From: Qipengyuania spongiae
GTDB lineage: Bacteria > Pseudomonadota > Alphaproteobacteria > Sphingomonadales > Sphingomonadaceae
Assembly: GCF_026168555.1 (NCBI RefSeq)
Contig: NZ_CP092471.1
Coordinates: 2,552,501 to 2,616,500, forward strand
Direction of reading: 5' to 3'
Length of the DNA: 64,000 bases
Shown: positions 34,514 through 44,140 of the stretch, piece by piece
Numbering within the stretch: the first letter of the stretch is position 1
Layout of the letters: each line of letters opens with the position of its first letter
Translations under genes and position numbers: made by a program
Notes under the pieces: model-generated
Database searches by the model: none
What the model was told of the DNA's origin: nothing
The model's input: only the letters and a program-made list of their open reading frames with translations

Positions 34514-35262
34514 CGCGGCCGCGCGAACCAGCCATGCGTCTCGATCATCTGCGCGCGCACCGCCCGCCCCTCGGCATCGCGCGCCGGACGGAAACGGAAG
34601 CGCTGCTCGATCAGGCGGCAGGCGGTGCTGTCGAGCAGCGCGCTGCCGCTCGAGCGCTCGGCCCGGCAGCCGGTCGCCCGGCCATTGGGCAGCACGGTAA
34701 AGACCACTTCGACCTCGATCGTACCGTAATCGGTCAGCACGCCTTCGGGCAGGTCGCGATAGGACAGCGTGCCGGAGATCCGGCGCGGTCCGACCACCGC
34801 CTCGCCCCCGCCAGTCCCGTCGCCATCGCCGCCCAGCCCGCCGCCGCCGCGCCCCTCGCCGCGATTGCCGGCGCCCTGCCCCGGTCCGGGCAGATCCGAT
34901 GCGCCGGTCTGCGACGCGGCACCAATGTCGGGCGCGGGCGCGGCGACGACCGGAGGAGGGAGGACGATCGGCTTGACCGGAGGCACGATGATTGGAGTCG
35001 AACGGTTGCGCAAATTGCGCTCCCCCGCCTCGTCCTTCGGTGCGGCGCGCCGGGGGTCGGGCTCCTCAACGCGCTGCGTTGGGCTAGGCGTCGGCGTCGG
35101 CGCAGGACGCGGTTCGTCGAGCGCGACGGCGACCAGCGCGGGTGGTTCGATGCGCGAAGGCAATTCGATGCCGATCCCCCAGATCAGCACGGCGAGGCCG
35201 AGGCCAGTCACACCCAGCGCGAAGGTCGCCGAGGCCAGCCGTGGTGGTCGCGAGGCGTACAT
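34510..35262 (-). CDS. TonB-like energy transducer family protein
   Basis: A 250-residue protein with one N-terminal helix (about residues 14-32), a long Pro/Gly-rich periplasmic linker (PAPTPTPSPTQ, then a Gly-rich stretch) and a C-terminal TonB-like domain with RDLPEGVLTDYGTIEVEVVFTVLPNGRATGCRAERSSGSALLD and RFRFRPARDAEGR. It could transmit proton-motive force to outer-membrane receptors or act as a cell-envelope protein of the TonB-C fold. No exbB/exbD genes are adjacent. Confidence 0.8.
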   Translation of the reverse strand: MYASRPPRLASATFALGVTGLGLAVLIWGIGIELPSRIEPPALVAVALDEPRPAPTPTPSPTQRVEEPDPRRAAPKDEAGERNLRNRSTPIIVPPVKPIVLPPPVVAAPAPDIGAASQTGASDLPGPGQGAGNRGEGRGGGGLGGDGDGTGGGEAVVGPRRISGTLSYRDLPEGVLTDYGTIEVEVVFTVLPNGRATGCRAERSSGSALLDSTACRLIEQRFRFRPARDAEGRAVRAQMIETHGWFARPR

Positions 35263-35310
35263 GCGCGCCGCCCTACGCCGCTCCGCGTTGATCCGCCGTG
35301 AACCGCTCGC

Positions 35311-37374
35311 CTATCCGCCGCGCAGGGTCCGCACGCCGAAATCGCGCTCGAACAGATAGAGCAGCGTGCGCGCCGCCTCGCCCCGCTCGCCCTCCAGGCC
35401 GCCGTCGCGCTCCATCAGCAGGCGGGCATCGTCGTGCGCGGTCGGCAGCAGGCGGGTGATCTGCTCGAGATCGGCGATCTGGAACGCCGCATCGCCCGAT
35501 TGCCGCGTGCCGAGCAGTTCCCCACCGCCGCGCAGTCGCAGGTCCTCCTCCGACAGCAGGAAACCGTCCTGCGTCTGGCGCATCAGCTTCAACCGTTCCT
35601 GCGCGGTTTCGGACAAATTCTCGCCGTGCAGAAGAACGCAGAAGCTTTTCTCGCTCCCCCGCCCGACGCGCCCCCGCAACTGATGAAGCTGAGCGAGACC
35701 GAAGCGTTCGGCCTGTTCGATCACCATCAACGTCGCGTTGGGCACATCCACGCCGACCTCGATCACCGTGGTCGCGACCAGCAGCTTCGCGTCCCCGCTG
35801 GCGAAACGTTCCATCGCCGCATCCTTCAGTTCGGGCGCCAGCTGACCATGGACCAGCACGACATCCTTGCCGAAACGTTCGCCAAGCGCGGCGTAGCGCG
35901 CTTCCGCCGCGGCGACGTCCTCCGGTCCGTCCATCTCGCGCACCATCGGGCATACCCAATAGGCCTGGCGCCCTTCGCCGAACTGCGAGGCGAGCCGATC
36001 GACCAGCGCACCGATCCGTTCCTGTCCCATGACGACGGTATCGATCGCCTGCCGCCCCGGGGGCAGCTCGTCGAGCTTGCTGACGTCGAGTTCGCCATAT
36101 TGCGCCAGCGTCAGTGTGCGCGGGATGGGCGTTGCGGTCATGGCGAGGACGTGCGGCGCCCGCCTGCCCTTGCCCGCCAGCATCAGTCGCTGGCCGACCC
36201 CGAAGCGATGCTGCTCGTCAATCACCACCAACGCCAGATTTCGATAGGCGACCTTGTCCTGAAAGATCGCATGGGTGCCGACGACGATGTCGATGCTCCC
36301 GTCGAGCAGGCCCATGAGGATGCTTTCCCGCGCGCGCCCCTTGTCGCGCCCGGTGAATAGAGCGACCTCGGCGCCGGTGGGGGTAGCCATGCGGCGCAAA
36401 GTCTCGTAATGCTGCCGGGCGAGCAGTTCGGTGGGCGCCAGCATCGCCGCCTGGGCGCCCGCTTCCACCGCGATCAGCATAGCCTCGAGCGCCACCACCG
36501 TCTTGCCGGCGCCGACATCGCCCTGGAGTAGGCGGAGCATCGGCGCTTCCTGCGCCAGATCGCCCTCGATCTCGGCAATGGAGCGCTGCTGCGCGCCCGT
36601 CAGCGGGAAAGGCAGCGCGAGCTTGTCGCGATAGCGGCCATCGCCCATCAGCGCCTGCCCCCGCCTCCGCCGGTTGTCGGCTCGCACCAGCATCAACGCG
36701 AGGCTGTTGGCGAGCAGTTCGTCATAAGCGAGGCGATCGCGCGCCTTCGGGTTCTCGCTCTTGTGCGCCAGATTCAGGGCGTCGCGCCAGTCGGGCCAGT
36801 CCTCGCGATCGGCCTGCTGGGCCTCGATCCATTCGGGCAATTCGGGCGCCTTCGCCAGCGACTGCGCCACCAGCCCCGCGACGCGCGGCTGCGTCAGCCC
36901 CTCCGACAGGCGATAGACCGGCTCGCACAGATGGCCCAGGCTCTCGCCCCCTTCCTCCAGCACATGGTCGGGATGAACGATCTGGAGCATGTCGCCATAG
37001 CGTTCGAGCTTGCCCGCCACCCAGCGCTTCTCGCCCACCGGCAACTGCTTTCTGGCGGTGTAGGACGCGCGCCCGAAATAGGTCAGCGACAGGACATTGC
37101 CCTTCGCATCCTGCGCCAGCACGCGATAGGGCGCGCGGGCGTTCCGGCTCGAACGATGCTCGGTCACGGTCAGCGCGACGACGATATTCTCGCCCTCGCC
37201 CGCCTCGTCGAGATCGGTCACCGCGCGGCGCGAGACGAAGCGTTCGGGCAGGTGGTAGAGCACGTCCCGCACCCGCGTCAGGCCCAGCCGGTCGAGAGGC
37301 TTCTTCATCTTCGGGCCGACCCCGTCCAGTGTCTCGGTCTCGGCGAAGAGCGGGTTGAGAATGTCGGGACGCAT
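35311..37374 (-). CDS. recG: ATP-dependent DNA helicase RecG
   Basis: A 687-residue SF2 helicase that remodels stalled forks and Holliday junctions. It has the N-terminal wedge region (LNPLFAETETLDGVGPKMKKPL), Walker A LLQGDVGAGKTVVAL, DEQH (VVIDEQHRFGVGQR), ATPIPRTL and the C-terminal QLRGRVGRGSEKSFC. Length and motif order match RecG. The divergent sdhE-mfd pair lies 55 bp away, the order common in alphaproteobacteria. Confidence 0.97.
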   Translation of the reverse strand: MRPDILNPLFAETETLDGVGPKMKKPLDRLGLTRVRDVLYHLPERFVSRRAVTDLDEAGEGENIVVALTVTEHRSSRNARAPYRVLAQDAKGNVLSLTYFGRASYTARKQLPVGEKRWVAGKLERYGDMLQIVHPDHVLEEGGESLGHLCEPVYRLSEGLTQPRVAGLVAQSLAKAPELPEWIEAQQADREDWPDWRDALNLAHKSENPKARDRLAYDELLANSLALMLVRADNRRRRGQALMGDGRYRDKLALPFPLTGAQQRSIAEIEGDLAQEAPMLRLLQGDVGAGKTVVALEAMLIAVEAGAQAAMLAPTELLARQHYETLRRMATPTGAEVALFTGRDKGRARESILMGLLDGSIDIVVGTHAIFQDKVAYRNLALVVIDEQHRFGVGQRLMLAGKGRRAPHVLAMTATPIPRTLTLAQYGELDVSKLDELPPGRQAIDTVVMGQERIGALVDRLASQFGEGRQAYWVCPMVREMDGPEDVAAAEARYAALGERFGKDVVLVHGQLAPELKDAAMERFASGDAKLLVATTVIEVGVDVPNATLMVIEQAERFGLAQLHQLRGRVGRGSEKSFCVLLHGENLSETAQERLKLMRQTQDGFLLSEEDLRLRGGGELLGTRQSGDAAFQIADLEQITRLLPTAHDDARLLMERDGGLEGERGEAARTLLYLFERDFGVRTLRGG

Positions 37375-37429
37375 CGCGCCCGTCTATAGCCGGTTGCGCG
37401 CACGATGCGAGTGGCCTACCCGCCGGATC

Positions 37430-37708
37430 GTGCCCGACGCTCTTACATTCGAAGGCCGCGTGGCCCGCTGCCGCTTCCGAGCCTGGCATCGCGGAACGCG
37501 CGAGGCCGATTACGTCTTCGGCGGTTTCTTCGACCGATATCATGCCGACTGGACGGCCGAGGAACTCTCCTGGTTCGAAGCCCTGCTCGAGGAAGAGGAT
37601 GTCGACGTGCTCGCATGGGCGATGCAGGCGCGCACCGCTCCGCCGCATATCGACGGACCGTTGCTGGAGCGGATGCGCAAGCTCGATTTCGTCGATATTC
37701 CGCGCTGA
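37430..37708 (+). CDS. sdhE: FAD assembly factor SdhE
   Basis: A 92-residue protein with the SdhE/SDHAF2 motif HRGTREADYVFGGF (RGxxExD), which binds the FAD of succinate dehydrogenase, and SWFEALLEEEDVDVLAW downstream. It helps attach FAD covalently to SdhA in the cytoplasm. The GTG at 37430 places the motif about 24 residues from the start, as in homologues; longer in-frame extensions overlap the recG start and look unnatural. mfd follows 50 bp downstream. Confidence 0.92.
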   Translation: MPDALTFEGRVARCRFRAWHRGTREADYVFGGFFDRYHADWTAEELSWFEALLEEEDVDVLAWAMQARTAPPHIDGPLLERMRKLDFVDIPR

Positions 37709-37758
37709 CACCCCTTTTCCGGTGGGAACCCGCCCCGCCCCCCATCGCTGGACGTAAG

Positions 37759-40700
37759 ATGCCCGACCTCTCCCGCATCCTCGATGCCGACAAACCGCTG
37801 ACGCTCGCACAGGTGGGGCGCGGGGCGCAGCCGCTCGTCATGGCCGATCTCGCCCGCGCAGCGAAGGGCCGCGCCGTCTTCGTCGCACCCGACGATACGG
37901 CGATGCGGGGGATCGGCGATGCCGCGCGCTATTTCGCACCCGAACTCGAAGTGATCGAATTCCCGGCGTGGGATTCGCTGCCTTACGACCGGGCGAGCCC
38001 GGCATTGTCGATCAGCGCGCGCCGGCTGGCCGCGCTTCACCGGTTGCAGCGCGGCAAGGCGGGCAACCAGCTGCTCGTCACTACCGCCAACGCGCTGACC
38101 CAGCGCGTCCTCAGCCCCTTCCGCATCCGCGAGAGCGTGCGCGAATTCGCGCCGGGGTCCGAGATCGGCATGGACAGCCTTGCCGGTCTGCTCCGGCGGC
38201 AGGGCTACACCCGCACCGACACCGTGATCGATGCCGGCGAATTCGCGATCCGCGGATCGATCGTCGACATCTTCCCCAGCGGCCTCGGCGAAGGGCTGCG
38301 GCTCGATTTCTTCGGTGACGAGTTGGAGAGCCTTCGGACCTTCGATCCCGGCACGCAGATGAGCACCGGGCGGCTCGATTCGCACCTGCTCCTGCCCGCA
38401 AGCGAGGCGCTCCTCGACGATGACAGCATCAAGCGCTTCCGCAGCCGCTATCGCGAGCTGTTCGGCGCCAACGCCACGCAGGACCCGCTTTACGAGGCAG
38501 TGAGCGAGGGGCGGCGGCTGGCCGGCATGGAACACTGGCTGCCGCTGTTCGAGGACAAGCTGGCCACCCTGTTCGATCATCTCGGCAAGGACGACGTGCT
38601 CGTCCTCGACAATGCCGCCATCCAGGCGAGCGAGGAGCGCCTGTCGGACATCGCCGACTATTACGAGCAGCGCACCAGTTCCGCAGGGCAGGCCAAGGGA
38701 AGCTATCGACCGCTGAAACCCGACGCGCTCTATCTCGGCACCGACGAATTGCAGAGCGCGCTCGAGAAGTGGCCCGCCCATCGCAGCTCGATCTTCGCCG
38801 AGCCGGAGGGGCCCGGCGTGGTCGATTTCGGCTTCCGCTCGGGCCGCGACTTCGCCCCCGAACGCGCGCGGGGCGACAATGTCTATCCCGCCCTTGCCGA
38901 TCATATGAAGGCGGTCGCGAAGGAAGGCCGCCGCCCTCTGATCGCCGCCTATTCCAAGGGCAGCCGGGCGCGGATGGCCTCGATTCTCGACGAGGCCGGG
39001 GTGCCGGTGCAGCTAGCCGAAAGCTGGCAGGATGCGCTCGGCAAGTCAGTTTCGGGAAAACCCGCGGCGATGATCCTGCCGCTCGATTCGAGCTTCGCCA
39101 ATGACGAGATAGAGCTGCTGACCGAACAGGACATTCTCGGCGACCGGCTGGTTCGTCGGCGCAAGAAGCGCAAGGATTCCGACGCCTTCCTCGCCGAAAT
39201 CCAGGCGCTCAACCGCGGCGATCTCGTCGTCCATGTCGAACACGGGATCGGCAAATATCTCGGGCTCGAGCCGATCACTGTCGGCAAAAGCGCGCATGAC
39301 TGCGTGATGCTGGAATATGCCGGGGGCGACAAACTCTACATCCCGGTCGAGAATATCGACGTCCTCTCTCGCTACGGCAGCAGCGAGGAAGCGGTCGGCC
39401 TCGACAAGCTAGGCGGCGAGGCGTGGCAGCGCCGCCGTGCGAAAATGCGCGAGCGCATTCGCGAGATCGCCGGCGAGCTGATGCGGACCGCCGCCGAACG
39501 CGCGCTCAAGAAAGCGCCGGTCTTCGAGGTGGAACAAGGCCCCTACAACCAGTTCCAGGACCGCTTCAAATACGAGGAAACGGACGATCAAGAACGCGCG
39601 ATCGAGGACGTGCTGCGCGATCTGGAAAGCGGCAGCCCGATGGACCGGCTCGTCTGCGGCGATGTCGGCTTCGGCAAGACCGAAGTGGCCATGCGTGCCG
39701 CCTTCGCCGCCGCCATGGCCGGGCGGCAGGTGGCCGTGGTCGCGCCGACCACCCTGCTCGCGCGCCAGCATTACCAGAACTTTACCGAAAGATTCGACGG
39801 TTTTCCTCTCAAGATTGGCCGACTTTCCCGTTTGGTGTCCGCAAAAGAGACCAAAGACACCCGCGACGGGCTCGCATCGGGCGACATTGACATCGTCGTC
39901 GGTACCCACGCGATCCTTTCCAGAAACACCGAGTTCAAGGATCTCGGCGTGGTTATCGTGGACGAGGAACAGCGCTTCGGAGTCACGCACAAGGAGAAGC
40001 TGAAACAGCTGCGCGCTGACGTCCACATGCTTACCCTCACCGCCACGCCAATCCCGCGCACACTGCAGATGGCGATGACGGGCCTGCGCGAACTTTCGAC
40101 GATCCAGACCCCGCCGGTAGACCGCCTGGCAGTGCGAACCTACGTCATGGAATGGGACGAGATGGTCGTGCGCGAGGCTCTCCTGCGCGAGCATCATCGC
40201 GGCGGGCAGAGCTTCATCGTCGTGCCGCGCATCTCCGACATGCCCGACCTTGAGCAATGGCTGCGCGAGGCGGTGCCCGAGGTGAAGGTGGTGACCGCCC
40301 ATGGCCAGATGGGCGCTGGCGAGATCGAGGAGCGGATGAGCGCATTCTACGAGGGCAAGTACGAAGTGCTGCTTTCGACCACCATCGTCGAGAGCGGACT
40401 CGACTTGCCGAGCGCGAACACGATCATCATCCACCGCGCCGACCGCTTCGGCCTTGCCCAGCTCTACCAGTTGCGCGGCCGGGTCGGCCGCTCGAAGCTG
40501 CGCGCCTACGCCTATCTCACCTACGAGAAAGACGTCGCCTTGTCCGAAGTCGCGGAGAAGCGCCTGAAAGTGCTCGGCGATCTCGACAGCCTTGGCGCCG
40601 GGTTCCAGCTCGCCAGCCACGATCTCGACATTCGCGGTGCGGGCAACCTCCTCGGCGACGAGCAGTCCGGCCATATCCGCGAGGTCGGCTTCGAACTCTA

Positions 40701-41265
40701 CCAGTCCATGCTGGAAGAAGCGATCCTTGCAGCCAAGGCCGGCGAGATGGGTCTGGAAGCCCGGCCCGACAAGATCAGCCCGCAGATCACGGTCGATGCG
40801 CCGATCATGATCCCGGAAGACTACGTTCCCGACCTCGCCGTCCGCATGGCGCTCTACCGCCGGCTTAACGACGCGCAGGACACGGCCGAGATCGAGGCCA
40901 TGGCCGCCGAAATGATCGACCGCTTCGGCGAACTGCCCGCCGCAACCGCCAATCTTGTGCGCCTGCTGGAAATCAAGCTGCAGGCGATCGACGCCAATAT
41001 CGCCAAGATCGATGTCGGCGCGGCCGGGACGCTGGTGACCTTCCATAAGGACGACTTCCCTGATCCTACGGGTCTCCTCGCCTATGTCGACCGGCTCAGC
41101 GGCACCGCGAAACTGCGCCCCGACATGAAGCTCGTCATCAGCCGCGCCTGGGGTTCGCCGGAAAGCCGCCTCAACGGGTTGTTCCAGTTGACCAAGGGCC
41201 TGTCGGGCATCGCCCGCAAGAAAACGAAGGCGAAGGGCAAGGACAGGGCGAAAGAACCCGTCTGA
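37759..41265 (+). CDS. mfd: Transcription-repair coupling factor Mfd
   Basis: A 1168-residue protein. Regions in order: UvrB-like N-terminal part (residues about 1-350), the RNA polymerase interaction domain (LNRGDLVVHVEHGIGKYLGL), and the RecG-like translocase with Walker A CGDVGFGKTEVAMRAA, DEEQRFGV, TLTATPIPRTLQ and QLRGRVGRSKLRAYAYL, then the C-terminal TRCF domain. It removes stalled RNA polymerase at lesions and recruits UvrA. ATG at 37759. Confidence 0.98.
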   Translation: MPDLSRILDADKPLTLAQVGRGAQPLVMADLARAAKGRAVFVAPDDTAMRGIGDAARYFAPELEVIEFPAWDSLPYDRASPALSISARRLAALHRLQRGKAGNQLLVTTANALTQRVLSPFRIRESVREFAPGSEIGMDSLAGLLRRQGYTRTDTVIDAGEFAIRGSIVDIFPSGLGEGLRLDFFGDELESLRTFDPGTQMSTGRLDSHLLLPASEALLDDDSIKRFRSRYRELFGANATQDPLYEAVSEGRRLAGMEHWLPLFEDKLATLFDHLGKDDVLVLDNAAIQASEERLSDIADYYEQRTSSAGQAKGSYRPLKPDALYLGTDELQSALEKWPAHRSSIFAEPEGPGVVDFGFRSGRDFAPERARGDNVYPALADHMKAVAKEGRRPLIAAYSKGSRARMASILDEAGVPVQLAESWQDALGKSVSGKPAAMILPLDSSFANDEIELLTEQDILGDRLVRRRKKRKDSDAFLAEIQALNRGDLVVHVEHGIGKYLGLEPITVGKSAHDCVMLEYAGGDKLYIPVENIDVLSRYGSSEEAVGLDKLGGEAWQRRRAKMRERIREIAGELMRTAAERALKKAPVFEVEQGPYNQFQDRFKYEETDDQERAIEDVLRDLESGSPMDRLVCGDVGFGKTEVAMRAAFAAAMAGRQVAVVAPTTLLARQHYQNFTERFDGFPLKIGRLSRLVSAKETKDTRDGLASGDIDIVVGTHAILSRNTEFKDLGVVIVDEEQRFGVTHKEKLKQLRADVHMLTLTATPIPRTLQMAMTGLRELSTIQTPPVDRLAVRTYVMEWDEMVVREALLREHHRGGQSFIVVPRISDMPDLEQWLREAVPEVKVVTAHGQMGAGEIEERMSAFYEGKYEVLLSTTIVESGLDLPSANTIIIHRADRFGLAQLYQLRGRVGRSKLRAYAYLTYEKDVALSEVAEKRLKVLGDLDSLGAGFQLASHDLDIRGAGNLLGDEQSGHIREVGFELYQSMLEEAILAAKAGEMGLEARPDKISPQITVDAPIMIPEDYVPDLAVRMALYRRLNDAQDTAEIEAMAAEMIDRFGELPAATANLVRLLEIKLQAIDANIAKIDVGAAGTLVTFHKDDFPDPTGLLAYVDRLSGTAKLRPDMKLVISRAWGSPESRLNGLFQLTKGLSGIARKKTKAKGKDRAKEPV

Positions 41266-41275
41266 GCCCTTTCGC

Positions 41276-42607
41276 TCAGTTCCCCGTAGTCTGGCGAAAT
41301 TCTTCCAGCGAGAGCGGGAGCGATTTCAGAAACCCCTGATAGATCGCGACGCCCTCCTCCGCGAGGATGGCGCGCTGCGCCTCTTCCTCGACGCCTTCGG
41401 CCACCACCGACATGTCGAGCGCCCGGGCCATGGCCACGATCGCCTGCAGGATCGCGCGGTCGCGCGGGTCCTCGGCAATGCCTTCGACCATGGACCGGTC
41501 GAGCTTGATGCTGTCGACCGGCAGATGCTTCAGATAGCGAAAATTGGAATAGCCCGCCCCGAAATCGTCCAGCGCGATCTTCATCCCGCGCTCCTTCAAC
41601 GGCTCCAGCGTCCGGCCGAGATGTTCCAGGTCGGCCAGAAGCACCTGCTCGGTGATTTCCAGCGTCAGACGTTCGGGTGGAAACCCCGAATGACGCACCA
41701 CCGAAGCGAACTCGTCGGCGAAATTACCCGAGGCGAGGTCGGCCGGGGTCACATTGATGGACAGCCGCCAGTTGCCCGGCGACCGGGCCGCCTCGTACAG
41801 CGCGCGCTCGGCGATATGGCGCGAGAGCTGGGCGACGTGATCGGTCCGCTCGGCAAGCGTGAACAGGGTGTTGGCGCCCAGCCGCCCGATCTCCGAATGC
41901 TGCCAGCGGGCCAGCGCCTCCGCCCCGGTCAACCGGTCGTCGGCAAGCGAATATTGCGGCTGGAACACGATCTCGATTTCGGCCCGGTCGATTGCGGCGA
42001 GAAGGTCGGCCTCCAATTGCTGATTGGTTATTCCGATCCGCGCGGTCTCGCCGGTGACCCAGGCGACGCGGCGCCCTTGGTCCTGCCGTGCCAGATCGAG
42101 CGTCTGTGCCAGTTGATCGAGCATCTGGTCCGGGCCTTCGCCTTCCACCGTCCGCATCAGCGCAACGCGCGGCCACAGGCGGACGACGCCATCGTGTTGC
42201 GGTGTCTCGATCGGCATGGCGATGGCGTCGGCCAGCGCTTCGCCGAGCCACTGCCAGCGCTCGCGACTGCACCGGTCGCGCGCGGCGATCAGGAAGGTGC
42301 CGCCGCCCGCACGCGCGGCAATCCAGGCGGCGCTTTCCAGCTCGTCGGAAGCGAACTGACCGATCCGGCGGGCAATCTCGATCAGGGCGTTGTCACCGGT
42401 GCTCTCGCCATAGGCGATGTTGACCGTGTCGATCCGGCCGACCGAGATGAGCATGGCATGGATCGGGCAGGCGCCCGCATCGGCCGGCCAGGCGGCCTGC
42501 CAGCCGTCGATCATATCCCGCGCGGTCGCGAGTTCGGCCAACCCCGTGAGGCGGTCGCGCGGGTAGCCCGCAGAATAGCCCACTGGCTGCATCATTTCGA
42601 TTCCCAT
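41276..42607 (-). CDS. EAL-domain c-di-GMP phosphodiesterase with degenerate GGDEF
   Basis: A 443-residue cytoplasmic protein. The N-terminal half (about 25-170) has a diguanylate-cyclase fold, but the signature is RAGGGTFLI instead of GGDEF, so it should not make c-di-GMP. The EAL domain (about 195-440) keeps GAEALARW, the NVTP segment, DDFGAGYSN and VVAEGVEEE, so hydrolysis of c-di-GMP is expected. It could influence EPS production and motility. It is convergent with mfd. Confidence 0.9.
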   Translation of the reverse strand: MGIEMMQPVGYSAGYPRDRLTGLAELATARDMIDGWQAAWPADAGACPIHAMLISVGRIDTVNIAYGESTGDNALIEIARRIGQFASDELESAAWIAARAGGGTFLIAARDRCSRERWQWLGEALADAIAMPIETPQHDGVVRLWPRVALMRTVEGEGPDQMLDQLAQTLDLARQDQGRRVAWVTGETARIGITNQQLEADLLAAIDRAEIEIVFQPQYSLADDRLTGAEALARWQHSEIGRLGANTLFTLAERTDHVAQLSRHIAERALYEAARSPGNWRLSINVTPADLASGNFADEFASVVRHSGFPPERLTLEITEQVLLADLEHLGRTLEPLKERGMKIALDDFGAGYSNFRYLKHLPVDSIKLDRSMVEGIAEDPRDRAILQAIVAMARALDMSVVAEGVEEEAQRAILAEEGVAIYQGFLKSLPLSLEEFRQTTGN

Positions 42608-42725
42608 TGCGACCCCTCTACCCGCACACGCAAGCTATAAGAGCGAAATCCGCGGCGCGTTGCCAAACGGGACGCCGGACCCTAGCTTATCCACAAAACG
42701 CGCGGGCGACGATGCCGAGAGGGTT

Positions 42726-43505
42726 ATGGCGAAATACAGCAAGCTGGCACTGCTGGTATCGGACAGTGAGAAGGCAGAAGAGGCAGCGCCCGTCTTTCGC
42801 GGCCTGGCCGACTGGGTCCCTCTGGATGAAGCGGATGCTGCGATCGTTCTGGGGGGCGATGGCTTCATGCTCCAGACACTCCACGGAATGCTCGACCGCG
42901 GTCGCCACGTCCCTGTCTACGGCGTCAATGTCGGGACGATCGGTTTTCTGATGAACAAGAACCGCAGCCCCGAAAAATTGCTCGAACGACTGGGTGAAGC
43001 GAAGCCGGTCGAGATCGCCCCGTTGGTGATGGACGTGGTGACGCAAGGCGGCGAGGAGCATCGCTTCTGCGCGATCAACGAGGTCTCGCTGCTGCGCGAG
43101 ACTCGCCAGACCGCCAAGATCGAGGTGAAGGTGAACCGCAAGGTACGGATCAAGGAACTGGTCTGCGACGGCGTGCTGGTGGCGACGCCCGCCGGGTCGA
43201 CCGCCTATAATCTTTCCGCCGACGGGCCGATCCTGCCGCTCGAATCGCAGATGCTTGCGCTCACTCCGATCAGCGCCTTTCGCCCCCGGCGCTGGCGCGG
43301 GGCGATCCTGCCCGATCGTTACAACATCACGTTCACGGTTCACGAATCGGACAAGCGGCCAGTCTCGGCAGTGGCCGACCAGAAGGAAATCCGCGACGTC
43401 TCGCAGGTGCGCATCGCCCGGGCCGATGAATCCCGGCTGACCCTGCTGTTCGATCCCGGCCACTCGCTCGACGAACGGATCGTGGCCGAACAGTTCGTGA
43501 CCTGA
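42726..43505 (+). CDS. nadK: NAD kinase
   Basis: A 259-residue enzyme phosphorylating NAD to NADP. Motifs: VLGGDGFMLQT (GGDG), YGVNVGTIGFLMN and the NE/D region INEVSLLRET, then DGVLVATPAGSTAYNLSADGPIL. The ATG at 42726 gives the usual alphaproteobacterial length and a normal start (AKYSKLALLVSDSEKA). It lies just upstream of tRNA-Asn. Confidence 0.95.
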   Translation: MAKYSKLALLVSDSEKAEEAAPVFRGLADWVPLDEADAAIVLGGDGFMLQTLHGMLDRGRHVPVYGVNVGTIGFLMNKNRSPEKLLERLGEAKPVEIAPLVMDVVTQGGEEHRFCAINEVSLLRETRQTAKIEVKVNRKVRIKELVCDGVLVATPAGSTAYNLSADGPILPLESQMLALTPISAFRPRRWRGAILPDRYNITFTVHESDKRPVSAVADQKEIRDVSQVRIARADESRLTLLFDPGHSLDERIVAEQFVT

Positions 43506-43526
43506 AAAGAACAGGCATTCGACCCC

Positions 43527-43555
43527 TTGCAATGCGTTTGCGGGCCGCATATAGG
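43527..43555 (+). promoter_or_regulatory. Promoter of tRNA-Asn
   Basis: TTGCAA (43527-43532) and TATAGG (43550-43555) are separated by 17 bp, ending 22 bp before the mature tRNA 5' end. Position and spacing fit a sigma70 promoter for the tRNA gene. Confidence 0.6.
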
Positions 43556-43577
43556 CTCGCCTCCGCCGAAAGGCTGC

Positions 43578-43652
43578 TCCCCGATAGCTCAGCGGTAGAG
43601 TAGGTGACTGTTAATCACTTGGTCGTTGGTTCGAATCCAACTCGGGGAGCCA
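43578..43652 (+). tRNA. tRNA-Asn (GUU), CCA encoded
   Basis: A 75-nt tRNA with acceptor stem TCCCCGA/TCGGGGA, D-arm AGCTCAGCGGTAGAG, anticodon GTT (43610-43612) in GACTGTTAATC, T-loop GGTTCGAATCC and encoded CCA (43650-43652). Its last 14 nt belong to the 20-bp attachment-site duplication of the adjacent element, so the gene is kept intact after integration. Confidence 0.97.
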
Positions 43653-43658
43653 CTTTTC
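43639..43658. repeat. attL: 20-bp direct repeat at the tRNA-Asn 3' end
   Basis: AACTCGGGGAGCCACTTTTC is identical to 51195-51214. It spans the T-arm/acceptor 3' end of tRNA-Asn plus 6 bp beyond CCA, the usual target of tyrosine integrases. A 9-bp inverted repeat TTTCGCAAT/ATTGCGAAA (43655-43677) overlaps its right edge. Confidence 0.95.
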
Positions 43659-43703
43659 GCAATTTCCCATTGCGAAACAGCGCCTTAGCCTAACCCTAGA
43701 TCG

Positions 43704-43725
43704 TTGCCCCACCATTCGCCCCACA
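43704..43725. repeat. Candidate integrase arm-type site, left end
   Basis: TTGCCCCAC-N6-CCCCACA, 46 bp inside attL. The same bipartite sequence with the same 6-bp spacing and orientation occurs at 50961-50982 near the right end, directly upstream of the integrase start. Confidence 0.5.
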
Positions 43726-43750
43726 TCTCTTTGTGTGGTTAGCGGATCGC

Positions 43751-44140
43751 TTAGACTGTCAGGTACTCTGCAAGGTTCGCCATCGCCGTCTCGACATCCT
43801 CGCTCTCGTTCAGCACCGAACCGAGCGTTGCATGAAGGTCCGCGACGGTCGTCTCATCGGGACCGGACGCTAACAGTTTGCGCAGGAACAGTGTCCCGAC
43901 GATTAAGTGCGGTCGACCTATCCCATCCGTTGCTAGTCTCGCACCCCCTTCGCCCGCATCATAAGTGACGTATGCGACATCGTGCAGCAGCCCCTTGCGT
44001 CTCGCCTTGGCCATCATTCGCATCCAGCGTGGCGACAACACCCTGCGAAAGTGCGCCTGCGACCAGCGAAACACCGGGCCGGGACTAGCGATCATAAGTG
44101 TGTGAGCAGGGTTGCTAACTTGGACGGCGGTGAGGTTCAT
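43751..44140 (-). CDS. Hypothetical element protein (129 aa)
   Basis: No family recognised. ATG at 44140 overlaps the stop of the upstream gene (ATGA). It is a soluble mixed alpha/beta protein with a basic central stretch (RWMRMMAKARRKG) and an acidic C-terminus (SEDVETAMANLAEYL). It is the last of a leftward run of small genes in the element (45868 to 43751), so it is probably expressed with them. Confidence 0.65.
   Translation of the reverse strand: MNLTAVQVSNPAHTLMIASPGPVFRWSQAHFRRVLSPRWMRMMAKARRKGLLHDVAYVTYDAGEGGARLATDGIGRPHLIVGTLFLRKLLASGPDETTVADLHATLGSVLNESEDVETAMANLAEYLTV

Noticed and set aside
39409..41046. 545-codon open frame on the minus strand
   Set aside because: Antisense to mfd, which is complete and well supported.
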